Origin: Cladocopium goreaui
Lineage: Eukaryota > Sar > Dinophyceae > Suessiales > Symbiodiniaceae
Assembly (NCBI GenBank): GCA_947184155.2
Contig: CAMXCT020001782.1
Location: 17,501 to 81,500 of the forward strand
Direction of reading: 5' to 3'
Length of the DNA: 64,000 nucleotides
Both the position numbers and the translations under genes were made by a program. This document shows, one piece after another, positions 55,165 through 64,000 of the stretch. How positions within the stretch are numbered: the stretch's first letter is position 1; every line of letters starts with the position of its first letter. Below the pieces are notes generated by a model that did no database searches, was not told the DNA's origin, and saw only the letters and a list, made by a program, of their open reading frames with translations.

Positions 55165-58100
55165 TGGACGAAAAAAATAGCGCGAGTTTTGACAAAAATG
55201 ACTTCAAAAAAATATCATGTGTTAAAAAAAACACTGGTTGTAGAAACCATAAAAAGATGAAAACATATTATTTTACCTGGGAAAACACATGCAACCAAGC
55301 TTCAACCGCTCTGATGAGATTTGCTTGGTGATGGCTGACAGAAGCAAACACACGATACAGAGGCCAAGAGGGAAAAAGCATTTTGCGCGAGTTGCATTGT
55401 GCCAAAACTAAGGTAAAATAGCATTTTTCAAAAAAAAGGTAACGTTTTGGGACCCCCAAAAAAATGAAAATATGCTATTTTAACTGAGAAAACACACACG
55501 AAATGCCAGAAGCACTGTAACCACATGCATTTTGGAGTATCCAAGGCTTACAAAACACTGTAAATACCACGTTTCACAAAATTCACAAAATCATAAAATC
55601 GCAACGACTACACGCTCAGTTCCCGACCCGGCGGGTTGTTTTTGTTTCTTTTGTTTTTTTTGTGTTTCTTTGTTTCTTGGTTTTTTGGTTTCTTGATTGT
55701 TTGGTTTCTTGCTTGTTTGAAGGGCTGGCAAAAGCCACCACTTCCCCCTTCTTAGGGTCTGCAAACTTGTTTGGGTCTGTGGTTTCATTCGAACACCTTG
55801 TAAAAAATTCGGAAAATGCAGGTATCATTGAGGGAAGCTCAGGGGCTTGGGGCATGGATTAGGCAATTTTGTCTTCGGTTCATGTCTCAAAATATGCCAA
55901 AAGACTATGCCAAAACATACATAGTGAATGAGTTTGTGCGACTGAGTTTGATATTGACATTGTCGAGCCAAACCCTTCAAACAACACATGTTCAAACACG
56001 TTAAATGATTTCCTTGAAATGACTTTTGCATCTCTTTGAAATGAGTGTTCCCTCCAACATGTGCACTTCTTTTCAAATGGTAGAGCATTCCATTTAACTA
56101 GCACATGTCGGCTTCTGTGTCAAAAATGAATCCTCTTGCGCATGCAACGCCCTTTTCACAATAAGTGGTATTGCTGAAATGAAAAAACGCATGGTATTTG
56201 TAATCGTTTAAAATATGTCCTTCAAAATTGCACATTGTTTCTCGGAATACATCATGCAATATTCGTCCAAGACATCGAAACATATTTTGAGAATAGCACG
56301 CTTTGATGTATGGAGCTCTCCCCTGGAAAGTACTGTAATTCGAAGAATGTGCATCTTTGAGTCCTAAGCCAATGAAACATTGTTTGAACATAAAACAAAA
56401 AATAGTGTATATATATAGTATATCAGTATTGTATGCATTCAGCACCCTCTTGACAGGGCATAGTCGTCCTCGAACAATTTGTTGTTTTATTTTGTGCAAC
56501 ATCCCCTTGACATGAGTTAGATATTTGATTAAACGAATAATTACATTATAAATGAAGGCTGGGCTGATCAAGGGGAATAGTACATATGCCAAGCAAAAGT
56601 CATCCAGTTTTCCAGGAATGCTGATTCTTCATATGAATATTGTGTTGCCATGCATGGCATTGTTGTAAGAAGAGACTAGCATTCTTTGATCATGCTCACA
56701 TGTTCAAGCATATTTTTGAGAGGGATGCTCTATGTCCAAAATACCGCATATTGTGCAGAAATAAAGGCATACTGGTCCTTTGAAAGGAGATATGTTAGGA
56801 TGCACACTGCACTGCGTCAAAGGGCGTGGTGCATCTTCTAAAGGAATGCTTCATTTCGTGCAGGTATATTGTTCTTTCAAAAAAACACTGCATTGCCCCA
56901 AAAGAAGTTTATTATCCACGTATTAAGAACGGTATGCTGCATTTCTGTTGTGCAGACTGCATGTGTTGGCAGGTATGGGAATGTTGTAATCGCTGTTTGT
57001 CGAAGACACCTAGCAGCATCTAGCATATTCTGCAGAAATTGTGTTTAGTTGAAGTTAAAGGGACAGTGTAGCATTGATCTAAGGTGGAGTGAACACCTGG
57101 ACACGCCGTCAAGCAAAACGTACTCCCTAGTGGACATGAACACATCTTCATGTCTATTTTAAGCCTCAACAAGTGATTGCAGTTTTGAACAAACAATGAA
57201 ACATGCACTTTCACAGTGCCCTGCTCTCTTCACAAAATCACTGAGTTCCATTTTTTAGGAGATTTCATCGATTTCAGCGTTTCGTGGCCTATTCACGGAA
57301 GTCTGGAAAATCAAATCTACGATTTTCGCGTGATTTTGAACATTTTTGCGGGACTTTGTCAGTAATCCTTGACGTTTTTCAGGCCTTGTGTGTCCAGATT
57401 GTCCATTTCCAGTAGATTCACTAAATTTCAACGCTTGCGTCCATTGTCCATCGTTTGCGTCCAAAACATAGTCAACTCCGAAGTTCACTTGATTTTTTAA
57501 GGATTTGGAAGGTCCAGGAGAGGGATATGTATATACATATATATATATGTCATTATCTATCTATCTACCTAGGGAACCCAAACTCGAGAAAATCTTGGGG
57601 TATAGAAAAATACCCGAGGATTGAAAAGCAAACCCGAGGATTTTTCGAAAACGTGAGACTTTCCTAAAACTGAAAACTTTAAAGACTGCCGTGGAACAAA
57701 TGTTTTCCCCCTGTGTATGTGCACAAAGTGCTGTGCTTTCTCTTCTTCTTAATTACGAAAACAAATAAAAAAAACAAACTCGAAAAAAAAAACAGCTTAC
57801 AATCCCGCTCATACAAACCCATGAAAGAAAGTACGGGTTTAGCACGGCTTTGGTACGGGTTTAGTACGGGTTTGGAATAACCGATGCTCTGACAAAACCG
57901 ATGTATTTTCACTGTTCGCAATTTGGGGTGTAGATCCGTCAGGTTTAGTCCGATACCTTTCAAATCTCAAAAAAAACACAAAAAATCCTGGAAGTTCATA
58001 TCTGATTGTGGTATCACCGAGGCAGTTATGAAACAAAAGAAACTGCGGGCATGAACGGTTTTCTTACCAAGGCAATGATGATTTTGTGGGATAGGCCGTT

Positions 58101-58300
58101 AATTGAAACTATGGCAGCCAATCTAATGACAAGTGATCCCTGTCAGTTGAAATTGACGATTAAGGGGTCTGAACGTAGCAGCAGGGATGACCCCGGCGCA
58201 ATTGACACTGACCTTAAGCCCATGCAACAATAGACACCGGCAACAGCAATGCCAAGTAATGACAACTTTCGCACCTGCATATGCAAGCACATCACCCCTT
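55165..58300. other. Non-coding interior of the transposon-like region
   Basis: Low-GC DNA with no biased frame. A minus-strand frame of 164 codons (56592-56098, CFIGLGLKDAHSSNYSTF) is open but resembles nothing I know. 55640-55710 is a TTTGTTTCTTGG tract. From 57590 onward, words such as ACCCGAGG and TACGGGTTTAGTACGGG recur up to 59660. Confidence 0.35.
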
Positions 58301-58319
58301 TAGACACTTGTTGTCCCAT

Positions 58320-58480
58320 ATTGAGACATTTGGAGAAATTTTGAGGCATTTTGAGCCATATTTTGAGCAATTTTGAGCAATTTTGAGCAATTTTGAGCAG
58401 TTTTGAGCAGTTTTGAGCAATTTTGAGCAGTTTTGATCAGTTTTGAGCAACTTTGAACAATTTTGAGGAGTTTTTTTGGG
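58320..58480. repeat. 11-bp minisatellite TTTTGAGCAAT
   Basis: About 13 units (TTTTGAGCAAT/TTTTGAGCAGT). Confidence 0.9.
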
Positions 58481-59059
58481 CCAGCATGGGTGATTTCCAG
58501 CAATTTTGAGCATTTTTGTTGGGCAAGTTTGGGTCATGACATGGCATTGTCGACCTTGGACAATGTTCAAAATGTCTCAATTGAGGCTGCTTTGAGACAT
58601 CTTACTTTGGCTGAAAAAGGTGGCTGATGTAAACCCCACGGATCTAGACCCTAAAACGAGATCAGCGATACGGGTTTGATACGGGTTTCCGAGAAACCGG
58701 AACCTTTCCAGACAATAATAATAAAAAAAAGGGTTACAAGACTGTGCAGAGGATTTGGGCACCCGTAAATCTCGAACCAAGGGGTGAAATAGATTTAGAT
58801 ACAAATGAATGGTTCCGTTCTATATTGCACTAGAACCTGTGGAACAAAAGAAGGCCTTAGCAAAATTGAGGAAGAAACTCTGGATAAACCCGAGGTTTTC
58901 CGTCCATACCCGAGGTGGTTTTATACCCGAAGAAAAGTTAGGGTTTTGGTTTACTAGGTATATATGATGTGTATATATATATACGTGTGTGTGCGCGTTC
59001 TATGTTCTATTGTATATACCAGGAGTTTCAAAGACCCCAAAATCGCAGGTCCAGTCAAG

Positions 59060-59410
59060 AAAAAATATTTTTTTGGAAAAAAATGTTTTTGTGAGGAAGC
59101 CATATCTTGGTTATTGTTGGATGTGCACCAATTTGTCCAAATCGGGTGGACTTGTACTGTATCAAATTTCTGCTTCACCACATGTAGCAACTTTATACTG
59201 ACAACATCCGAAATCTGTCAGACGGAACACACCATCGAAACCAAAGCAAACGTTATCACACACGATGCGCGCATTCTCCACAAACTGCACTTACCTCCTA
59301 TGATGCGAACTCTCCCTTCAACGGAACTGGAGGTAGTCAAAAAGTCACTACATGGATATGCATGGCATTTCAAAAGTCAGCTTATCAGATGTGAACCCAG
59401 AAAACACTAG
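59060..59410 (+). other. Unassigned open frame
   Basis: Open to TAG at 59410. It contains EEAISWLLLDVHQFVQIG, TEHTIETKANVITHDARI and VVKKSLHGYAWHFKSQL. It lies between the two 46-bp satellite arrays, so it might be another protein piece of the same mobile element. No family recognised, and no codon bias. Confidence 0.3.
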
Positions 59411-60184
59411 CTCCAATAATCTGCGTTGTTTTCTTTTTGCCTGGATCGGGCAATTGCGGAGCGTCAAAACTCGACGTCGCAGCCGCCCATTCCCAGCGGC
59501 AAAAACATCAATATTTTGAGTACGGGTTAGTATGGGTTAATTATGGGCTTAATATGATTTAAATACGGGTTCCCTAAAACTGGTGTTTTTCGATTATAGC
59601 AGAATATGGGTTTAGTATTGGACAAATTATCGGTTTAGTACGGCTTAATACGGTCAAATTATGGGTGTTTGGCATTCTTTGGTATGGACCCTAAATTGTC
59701 ATCCAAAATGATTACAGTAAAAAATGCCATATTCGATCGATTTTGTTTCTTTTTTTTGATACTTTTGTTCTATTTTTTTGGATTTTGGCAATCCAGAAAC
59801 TTTTTTGGCCCAATGAAAAAAAATATCACCATGTTGATCATGTTTCAAATTTATGCTTCTGGGGGTGGTTCTTGTGGGAAAACGTCCTCCAACGACATCA
59901 GAATGACTGTGATCACAAGTAATGTTGTCCGACATGTTCCAAGAGCATCGGGTCCTTTCTCGTGAGAATTGCCAGCCATAGCCAGCGGGGGGGAAGTATA
60001 ACCAACGTGAAGGGTACTCAGAGGGATAGTCCAGGGCTAGTATCAATAAAATAGTAAAGAGGTTTGACTCGTCTAAGGGAACGGATCATGAGAGGCACGG
60101 GGTCGCATTTGCCCCTACCTCGGCGAATGTGACCCTAGGGTAGGAGCGAATGTGACCCCTGCTTTTGTGTGGCAGGCGCAATAG

Positions 60185-60620
60185 TTTCAGAGCCTCGAAA
60201 GGATCTTTTCCATTTCACGTGTTACGTTGTAACATCCATGTCAAGCAGCTCCAAGACCCTGGAAGTTTCGTTGTAACATCCATTTCAATCAACTTTCCAG
60301 ACGCTCTGGATGCTATGCTGTAACATCCCTTTGAAGCAACTCCAAGATGCTCTGGATGCTATGTAGTAAGACACAATTCAAGCAACTCCAAGCACTGTGG
60401 ATGCTGGATTGTAACATCCATTTCAATCAACTTCCAAGACGCTCTGGATGCGACGTTGTAACATCCATTTCAAGCAACTCCAAGGCGCTGTGGATGCTAC
60501 GTTGTGACATCCATTTCAATCAATTTAAGACGCCCTGGAGGCTACGTTGTAACATCCATTCAATCAACTTCCCAGACGCTCTGCATGCTATGTTGTAACA
60601 TCCATTTGAAGCTCCAAGAC
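60185..60620 (+). repeat. 46-bp satellite, array 2
   Basis: CTCTGGATGCTACGTTGTAAC then ATCCATTTCAATCAACTTCC and AAGACG in about nine units of 43-49 bp (TAACATCC at about 60230, 60273, 60321, 60412, 60459, 60505, 60550 and 60596). The CTCT-GATGCTACGTTG half and the AACTT-CAA-ACG half are shared with array 1, in the same orientation. Confidence 0.9.
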
Positions 60621-60779
60621 GCTTTGGATGCCATGTGGTACGATTTGTGCATGTGTGGTTTCAGTGTTTGCATGTGAGCAGGCGACGCTTTAAGCGCGTT
60701 GAGTTTTGGCCTGGGGCTGCCCTTTTTTTGAGTGACAGTGTGGTAAGTAAGATGTAATCTAACCAAAATGGTGACTTAT

Positions 60780-61110
60780 TCCATGTCCCCAACCCCCCCT
60801 ACCCCCCCCTAAGCAATGCCCCCAAGTCCCCTCTAAGCAATGCCCCCAAGTCCCCCCTAAATGTCCCGTGTCCCCAGGTCAAACCCTAAGAGGTTGAATG
60901 GCATATTCAATAGTGAGGCAAGTGACTTAACCGATGTCCCCAAGTCCACCCCTAACCAATGTCCCCAAGTCCCCCCCTAATCAAGTCCCCCCTAAATGTC
61001 CCCAAGTCCCCCCCTAAATGTCCCGTGTCCCTAGGTCAAACCCTAAAAGGTCGAATGACACATTCAATGGAAAGGATAATGGGGTAGGGGCGAATGTGAC
61101 CCCCGTCCCA
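60780..61110. repeat. CCCCAAGTCCCCCCTAA minisatellite with a longer duplication
   Basis: C-rich units of about 20 bp. The phrase GTCCC-AGGTCAAACCCTAA then (G/A)AGGT(T/C)GAATG recurs about 154 bp apart (60876, 61030). GCGAATGTGACCCC phrases near 60125, 60150 and 61090 extend the repetition. Confidence 0.8.
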
Positions 61111-61585
61111 TCAGGAGATGTCATGACACCAAGTGTGAGCAAGAGTATTTGTTTCCGTAGTAAAGATAAAACTTTTTTTTTGAGAAAAACATGTTTTTTT
61201 TCATAACTGAAAAAGAAGAACGAGTTTTTGGCAAAAGGCCTGCAAATTTGTGGGTTCTTGATGCGCTAGGTATTTATGACTATATTATTTTTGTTTTTCT
61301 CACTGTGCTTCGTCGAGTCACATTCATTCATAGGCCCAAGCTAACTTCTGCCCCTTGGCTTCCAGTGTTTGTTTGGAGCATCTCTTAAAAAGTGTTGCCC
61401 AATTGTCATTGCACAATGAGAGGGCGGACACAAAATGATGAGGAGACATGTGTTGCTTGCAGTTTCTGGATGGCTAGGTGTTGGTGTGTAGAAATGATGA
61501 AATATATGCTCGGCACTTCCCAGGAGAAGAGCACAGTGCGTGGTATTCTTGATGAATCATTTATTGTACTTTAGTGAATTCATAG

Positions 61586-61796
61586 GACAAGATGGAGCCA
61601 GATATTTGCCAACCATGGGCTTCCGGGGGTAAGCGGTAGGTCTGGCATCATCACGGGTTTCGATCGCGCGTTGGAGCACTCCTTGTTGGTGGCCGATTAC
61701 GACGAGGAGGAAGAGGAGGAAGAAGAACTGGCAGAAGAGGATCAGGCGCCATACGTCAGCTTTGAGCTGGAAATGGAAGATGTTCGCCCAATATAA
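61586..61796 (+). CDS. Probable terminal exon with acidic tail
   Basis: ATTCATAG precedes 69 codons and TAA at 61794-61796. It reads TRWSQIFANHGLPGVSGRSG, then IITGFDRALEHSLLVADYD, an eight-residue Glu run, then LAEEDQAPYVSFELEMEDVR and PI. G/C third-position bias is strong from GFDRAL onward. No methionine opens it, so ATG-based calling misses it. The acidic stretch and the FELEMED tail suggest a soluble C-terminus; no family recognised. It may be the last exon of the PAS gene, spliced across the transposon region, or of a separate gene. A GT within GATGTTCGC could be an earlier donor. Confidence 0.65.
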
Positions 61797-63055
61797 TTAA
61801 TATGGCAAATTTAAATGGTTTCGGATGATGAGTTTTCTAAACCAGTTTAAAAAAGAGGTGGATTTAGAGATGTTCTATTTTCAGACAAACCCAATATATT
61901 TGATTTGAAGGTGCCCAACATGTTCTTGGAGGTGCGTTGTTAGAGTCTTTAGAGAACTTTAATCCAGGTTTTGGGGTGATTTCCTGAACGTTGACCTGGG
62001 GCGGCACCAAGAATCTCAAGTACTTTGGTCAATGTCAATGCAAGAAATCTGTGCATTTAATTCAGTACACCCATGAAAAATATATTTGGCTAAGTAGGTG
62101 CCTGACCAAGAATGAGTGGTGAATCATCAATCAAAGGTCCGGTCCTGGTTTGGTCATCATTCCGCATTTGGACAGTGGTTCTCACGATTGGGAAGTTACT
62201 GTATGCAGCTGGTGAGGTTTCCATGCTACAAGGTGGTATATTTCCTCACTGAACATCAGGAAACATTAGTGGCCCTCCGGTAAGCGGTAATCTTACCTGG
62301 TAGTGGAAAATTGCCTATTCTAGATGTTGTATATCATGTTGACGTTGAACACGGGCAATCTCTCATTGCTCGGTGCTTGTTCACCAGACCAGAGTTGGGA
62401 CCCCATAAGCTGACGTCGGTTGAACGACAGGAGGCAGACAGCTTGCACATTCTGGGAAACATGGTGTCAGGCAACTTGGAAGCACACCACTTGAACCGAA
62501 TATGTCGATCAGCCACAGCTACCAACCCATCGTAGGAGAGTCAATGACCTTTCCAAGTTTGCCTACTTCCAAGTGTGGAATGGAATTTGCTGCACCAGTT
62601 TTTCAATTATTCCACAATCGTTGCTTGCGACTCATGACTAGGTATGCAACACATGAGCAGCTGCACCTCATCAGACAACCTCACTGCCATTGTTTTGTGA
62701 TGGGTCGTAGCCGTAGCTTTCCATGGCATGGCTTACAATATCTTCTGACTCAAGTCCTTGGGCTTTCAAAAAATATTGGGGTTTTCAATGGTTGCTTCTG
62801 ACTTCTGATTCTGACTCAAGAATTTCTGCTGAGCTAGTCACCCATGCCGTGCCATGAGGTGTGTATCTCTCTAGTTGCAAGAGTATACGTACTGCATACG
62901 ACAGGATATACGCAAGTAGAGGGGTAGTTGCATATCATATATCCAGGCGTTTGTCAATTCACATTAGTTTTTTTGATGTCTGTTTCTCATTCCATGCCCC
63001 CTGAGGTCTAGCTTCAAACCGCTCTGATCTGGGGAACTTCTTGAGCTGAAGTTGG
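61797..63055. other. Mostly non-coding
   Basis: Frame 62311-62535 (PELGPHKLTSVERQEADSLH) and frame 62502-62801 have modest bias and could include exons. A fragment GGCCCTCCGGTAAGCGGTAA at 62274 resembles a family A left end. Confidence 0.3.
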
Positions 63056-63085
63056 ATCCAAGCGAAATGCAGTGGCTCTATTCAG
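63056..63085 (+). CDS. Short exon
   Basis: CTTCTTGAG precedes and GTGTGG follows. The frame reads LKLDPSEMQWLYS and leaves in phase 1. The next exon can complete the codon. The upstream border may lie a few codons earlier (GELLE). Confidence 0.5.
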
Positions 63086-63142
63086 GTGTGGGTCCAATGC
63101 ACCGTAAGCCACCATCTACAGGAAAACTGCAAGTGGAGTAAT

Positions 63143-63222
63143 GTGGGTAAAACAATAATACACCACCCATTTGGAACCTATTTAAGGTGATTTGGGGGAT
63201 GGTTTATTATTGTTTTACCCAC
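63143..63222. mobile_element. Family C foldback element, intact (80 bp)
   Basis: Perfect 18-bp inverted ends: GTGGGTAAAACAATAATA and TATTATTGTTTTACCCAC. The interior CACCACCCATTTGGAACC then TATTTAAGGTGATTTGGGGG is itself partly complementary. It lies inside the presumed intron between the 63056 and 63262 exons. Confidence 0.85.
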
Positions 63223-63261
63223 TTTATTTTGAGTCTATGTTCACACCTTTGCCAAGTGGAG

Positions 63262-63437
63262 TCTACAATCATCCAAGACAAGAAGGATGTGATATTCACA
63301 CCTTCGAGGAGCTTCTCACCGAAGTTTCACCAAAGTTTCACGCGTTCCAATGTGGACGGACGGCGAGCCGAAGTCATGGGTCGCCCAAGTTTTTTGTGCC
63401 CACGGTGTGCCAGGTCTATGGGGCGAAGATAGCCTAA
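63262..63437 (+). CDS. Exon, unknown protein
   Basis: CAAGTGGAG precedes. Entered in phase 1 the frame reads (V)YNHPRQEGCDIHTFEELLTE, then VSPKFHAFQCGRTASRSHGS, then PKFFVPTVCQ. From there either a donor (CCAG before GTCTAT, 63414) or a run-on VYGAKIA to TAA at 63437. Codon bias is moderate. The aromatic/His/Cys composition is unusual but gives no family. Confidence 0.6.
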
Positions 63438-63599
63438 AACATATCCCATACCATACGCTCCATGGCGTATCTTTGCATCCAGATATCATACAAAAAAGGG
63501 ACACCATCATTCATTATATCCACATATAAACTACGAAAATCATACAACATCATTCAATTCCACAGCCAAAGTTTGATGAGCTTAATGTGTTGAACAGCA

Positions 63600-63780
63600 T
63601 GCAAATATTTACGTACTTATTTGTCTACAGTATATATATATACATAAATATATTTATTATTTTAATAATAGTAATAATATATAATCATAATAATAGTAAT
63701 AATAACACTAGCAATAACAATAATCATAACGCTAATAATAATGATAATTATATATATGTGTGTGACGCGTATATTACATA
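63600..63780. repeat. AT-rich tract with TAATAATA repeats
   Basis: TA runs followed by AATAATAGTAATAATA-type trinucleotide repeats. Confidence 0.75.
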
Positions 63781-63782
63781 TA

Positions 63783-63900
63783 ATCTGGGTAAATTATAAC
63801 GCCCTCACTGCGACCTCATTGGAATAGTGGTTACTAAGGGGAATTATCCCAATATGGTCCAACATTTCAGGTTGGTGAATTGTTTTAATTTACCCAGATG
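63783..63900. mobile_element. Family D element, intact
   Basis: The left end ATCTGGGTAAATTATAA and right end TTTTAATTTACCCAGAT are inverted. The interior GGGGAATTATCCC is a small palindrome. It matches the copy at 11.5 kb. Confidence 0.8.
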
Positions 63901-63955
63901 ATATATATATATATAGCAATTCACCCATATATAAATATATATATATATATAAAAA

Positions 63956-64000
63956 CCTCATTGGAATAGTGGTTACTAAGGGGAATTATCCCAATATGGT
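63956..64000. mobile_element. Second family D copy, cut by window end
   Basis: 45 bp identical to 63814-63858 (CCTCATTGGAATAGTGG ... CCCAATATGGT). The identity suggests a recent local duplication. The sequence continues beyond the window. Confidence 0.85.

Noticed and set aside
56098..56592. A 164-codon minus-strand frame
   Set aside because: AT-rich composition, no bias, no motif; chance is likely in low-GC DNA, though it is one of the longest non-repeat frames.
58325..58480. Possible coiled-coil coding repeat on the minus strand (NCSKLLKTAQ)
   Set aside because: Translation of the 11-bp minisatellite.
1..64000. Spliced-leader relics, tRNA and rRNA genes
   Set aside because: I looked for the GGCTCAAG-type leader end, cloverleaf-like segments with a GGTTCGAATCC box, and conserved rRNA cores, and saw none. 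A short match could still have been missed by eye.

Overview
This looks like a eukaryotic nuclear window, most likely from a dinoflagellate (moderate confidence). Coding sequence occurs only as short GC-rich islands of about 35-200 bp with strongly G/C-biased third codon positions, set in kilobases of AT-rich, repeat-filled DNA. Many islands have an upstream pyrimidine-rich AG and a downstream GT; a few would need GC- or GA-type donors, which dinoflagellates are known to use. I found no operons, ribosome binding sites, CRISPR arrays, rRNA or tRNA genes. All convincing exons are on the + strand.

Region 1 (about 1.9-23.2 kb) holds short exons. Those from about 15.6 kb on assemble into a DEDD-type 3'-5' exonuclease related to the EXD3/MUT-7 family: a lead-in exon, the Exo I motif (VDAEW, 16.5 kb), an LLQLA segment (17.5 kb), a WLLDL segment (19.5 kb), the Exo II segment (GFGLCGDL, 22.7 kb) and an IDLQEDL segment (23.2 kb). 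Reading phase matches at two independent joins. The Exo III part was not found. Exons at 1.9, 3.4, 7.5, 11.2 and 14.5 kb could be 5' exons of this gene or of others.

Region 2 (about 27-54 kb) holds hydrophobic exons (27.2, 28.8, 33.2 kb), a charged helical exon (34.6 kb), a PAS-like domain spread over three phase-compatible exons (39.4, 39.9, 40.6 kb), and further exons at 44.4, 45.7, 48.1, 49.5, 50.1 and 53.5 kb. The simplest reading is one long membrane-anchored PAS sensor gene, possibly of the nucleotide cyclase type, but no catalytic domain is visible. Region 3 (54.6-60.6 kb) has a Merlin/IS1595-type DDE transposase fragment between two arrays of the same 46-bp satellite. Region 4 (61.6-63.4 kb) has an acidic, probably terminal exon and two more exons.

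The most notable feature is a population of about 80-250 bp non-coding elements with terminal inverted repeats, in at least five families. Family A has ends of the type TACCCTCTGGTAAACTAACA and its reverse complement, so it carries a GT near one end and an AG near the other. Several copies abut exon edges, and one family E element matches a predicted intron almost exactly. These are candidate introner elements, meaning transposons that create introns. The rest is micro- and minisatellite: ATC/GAT, ATGT, GTA and AT tracts, and 11-, 16-, 40-, 46-, 73-, 94- and about 220-bp tandem units.
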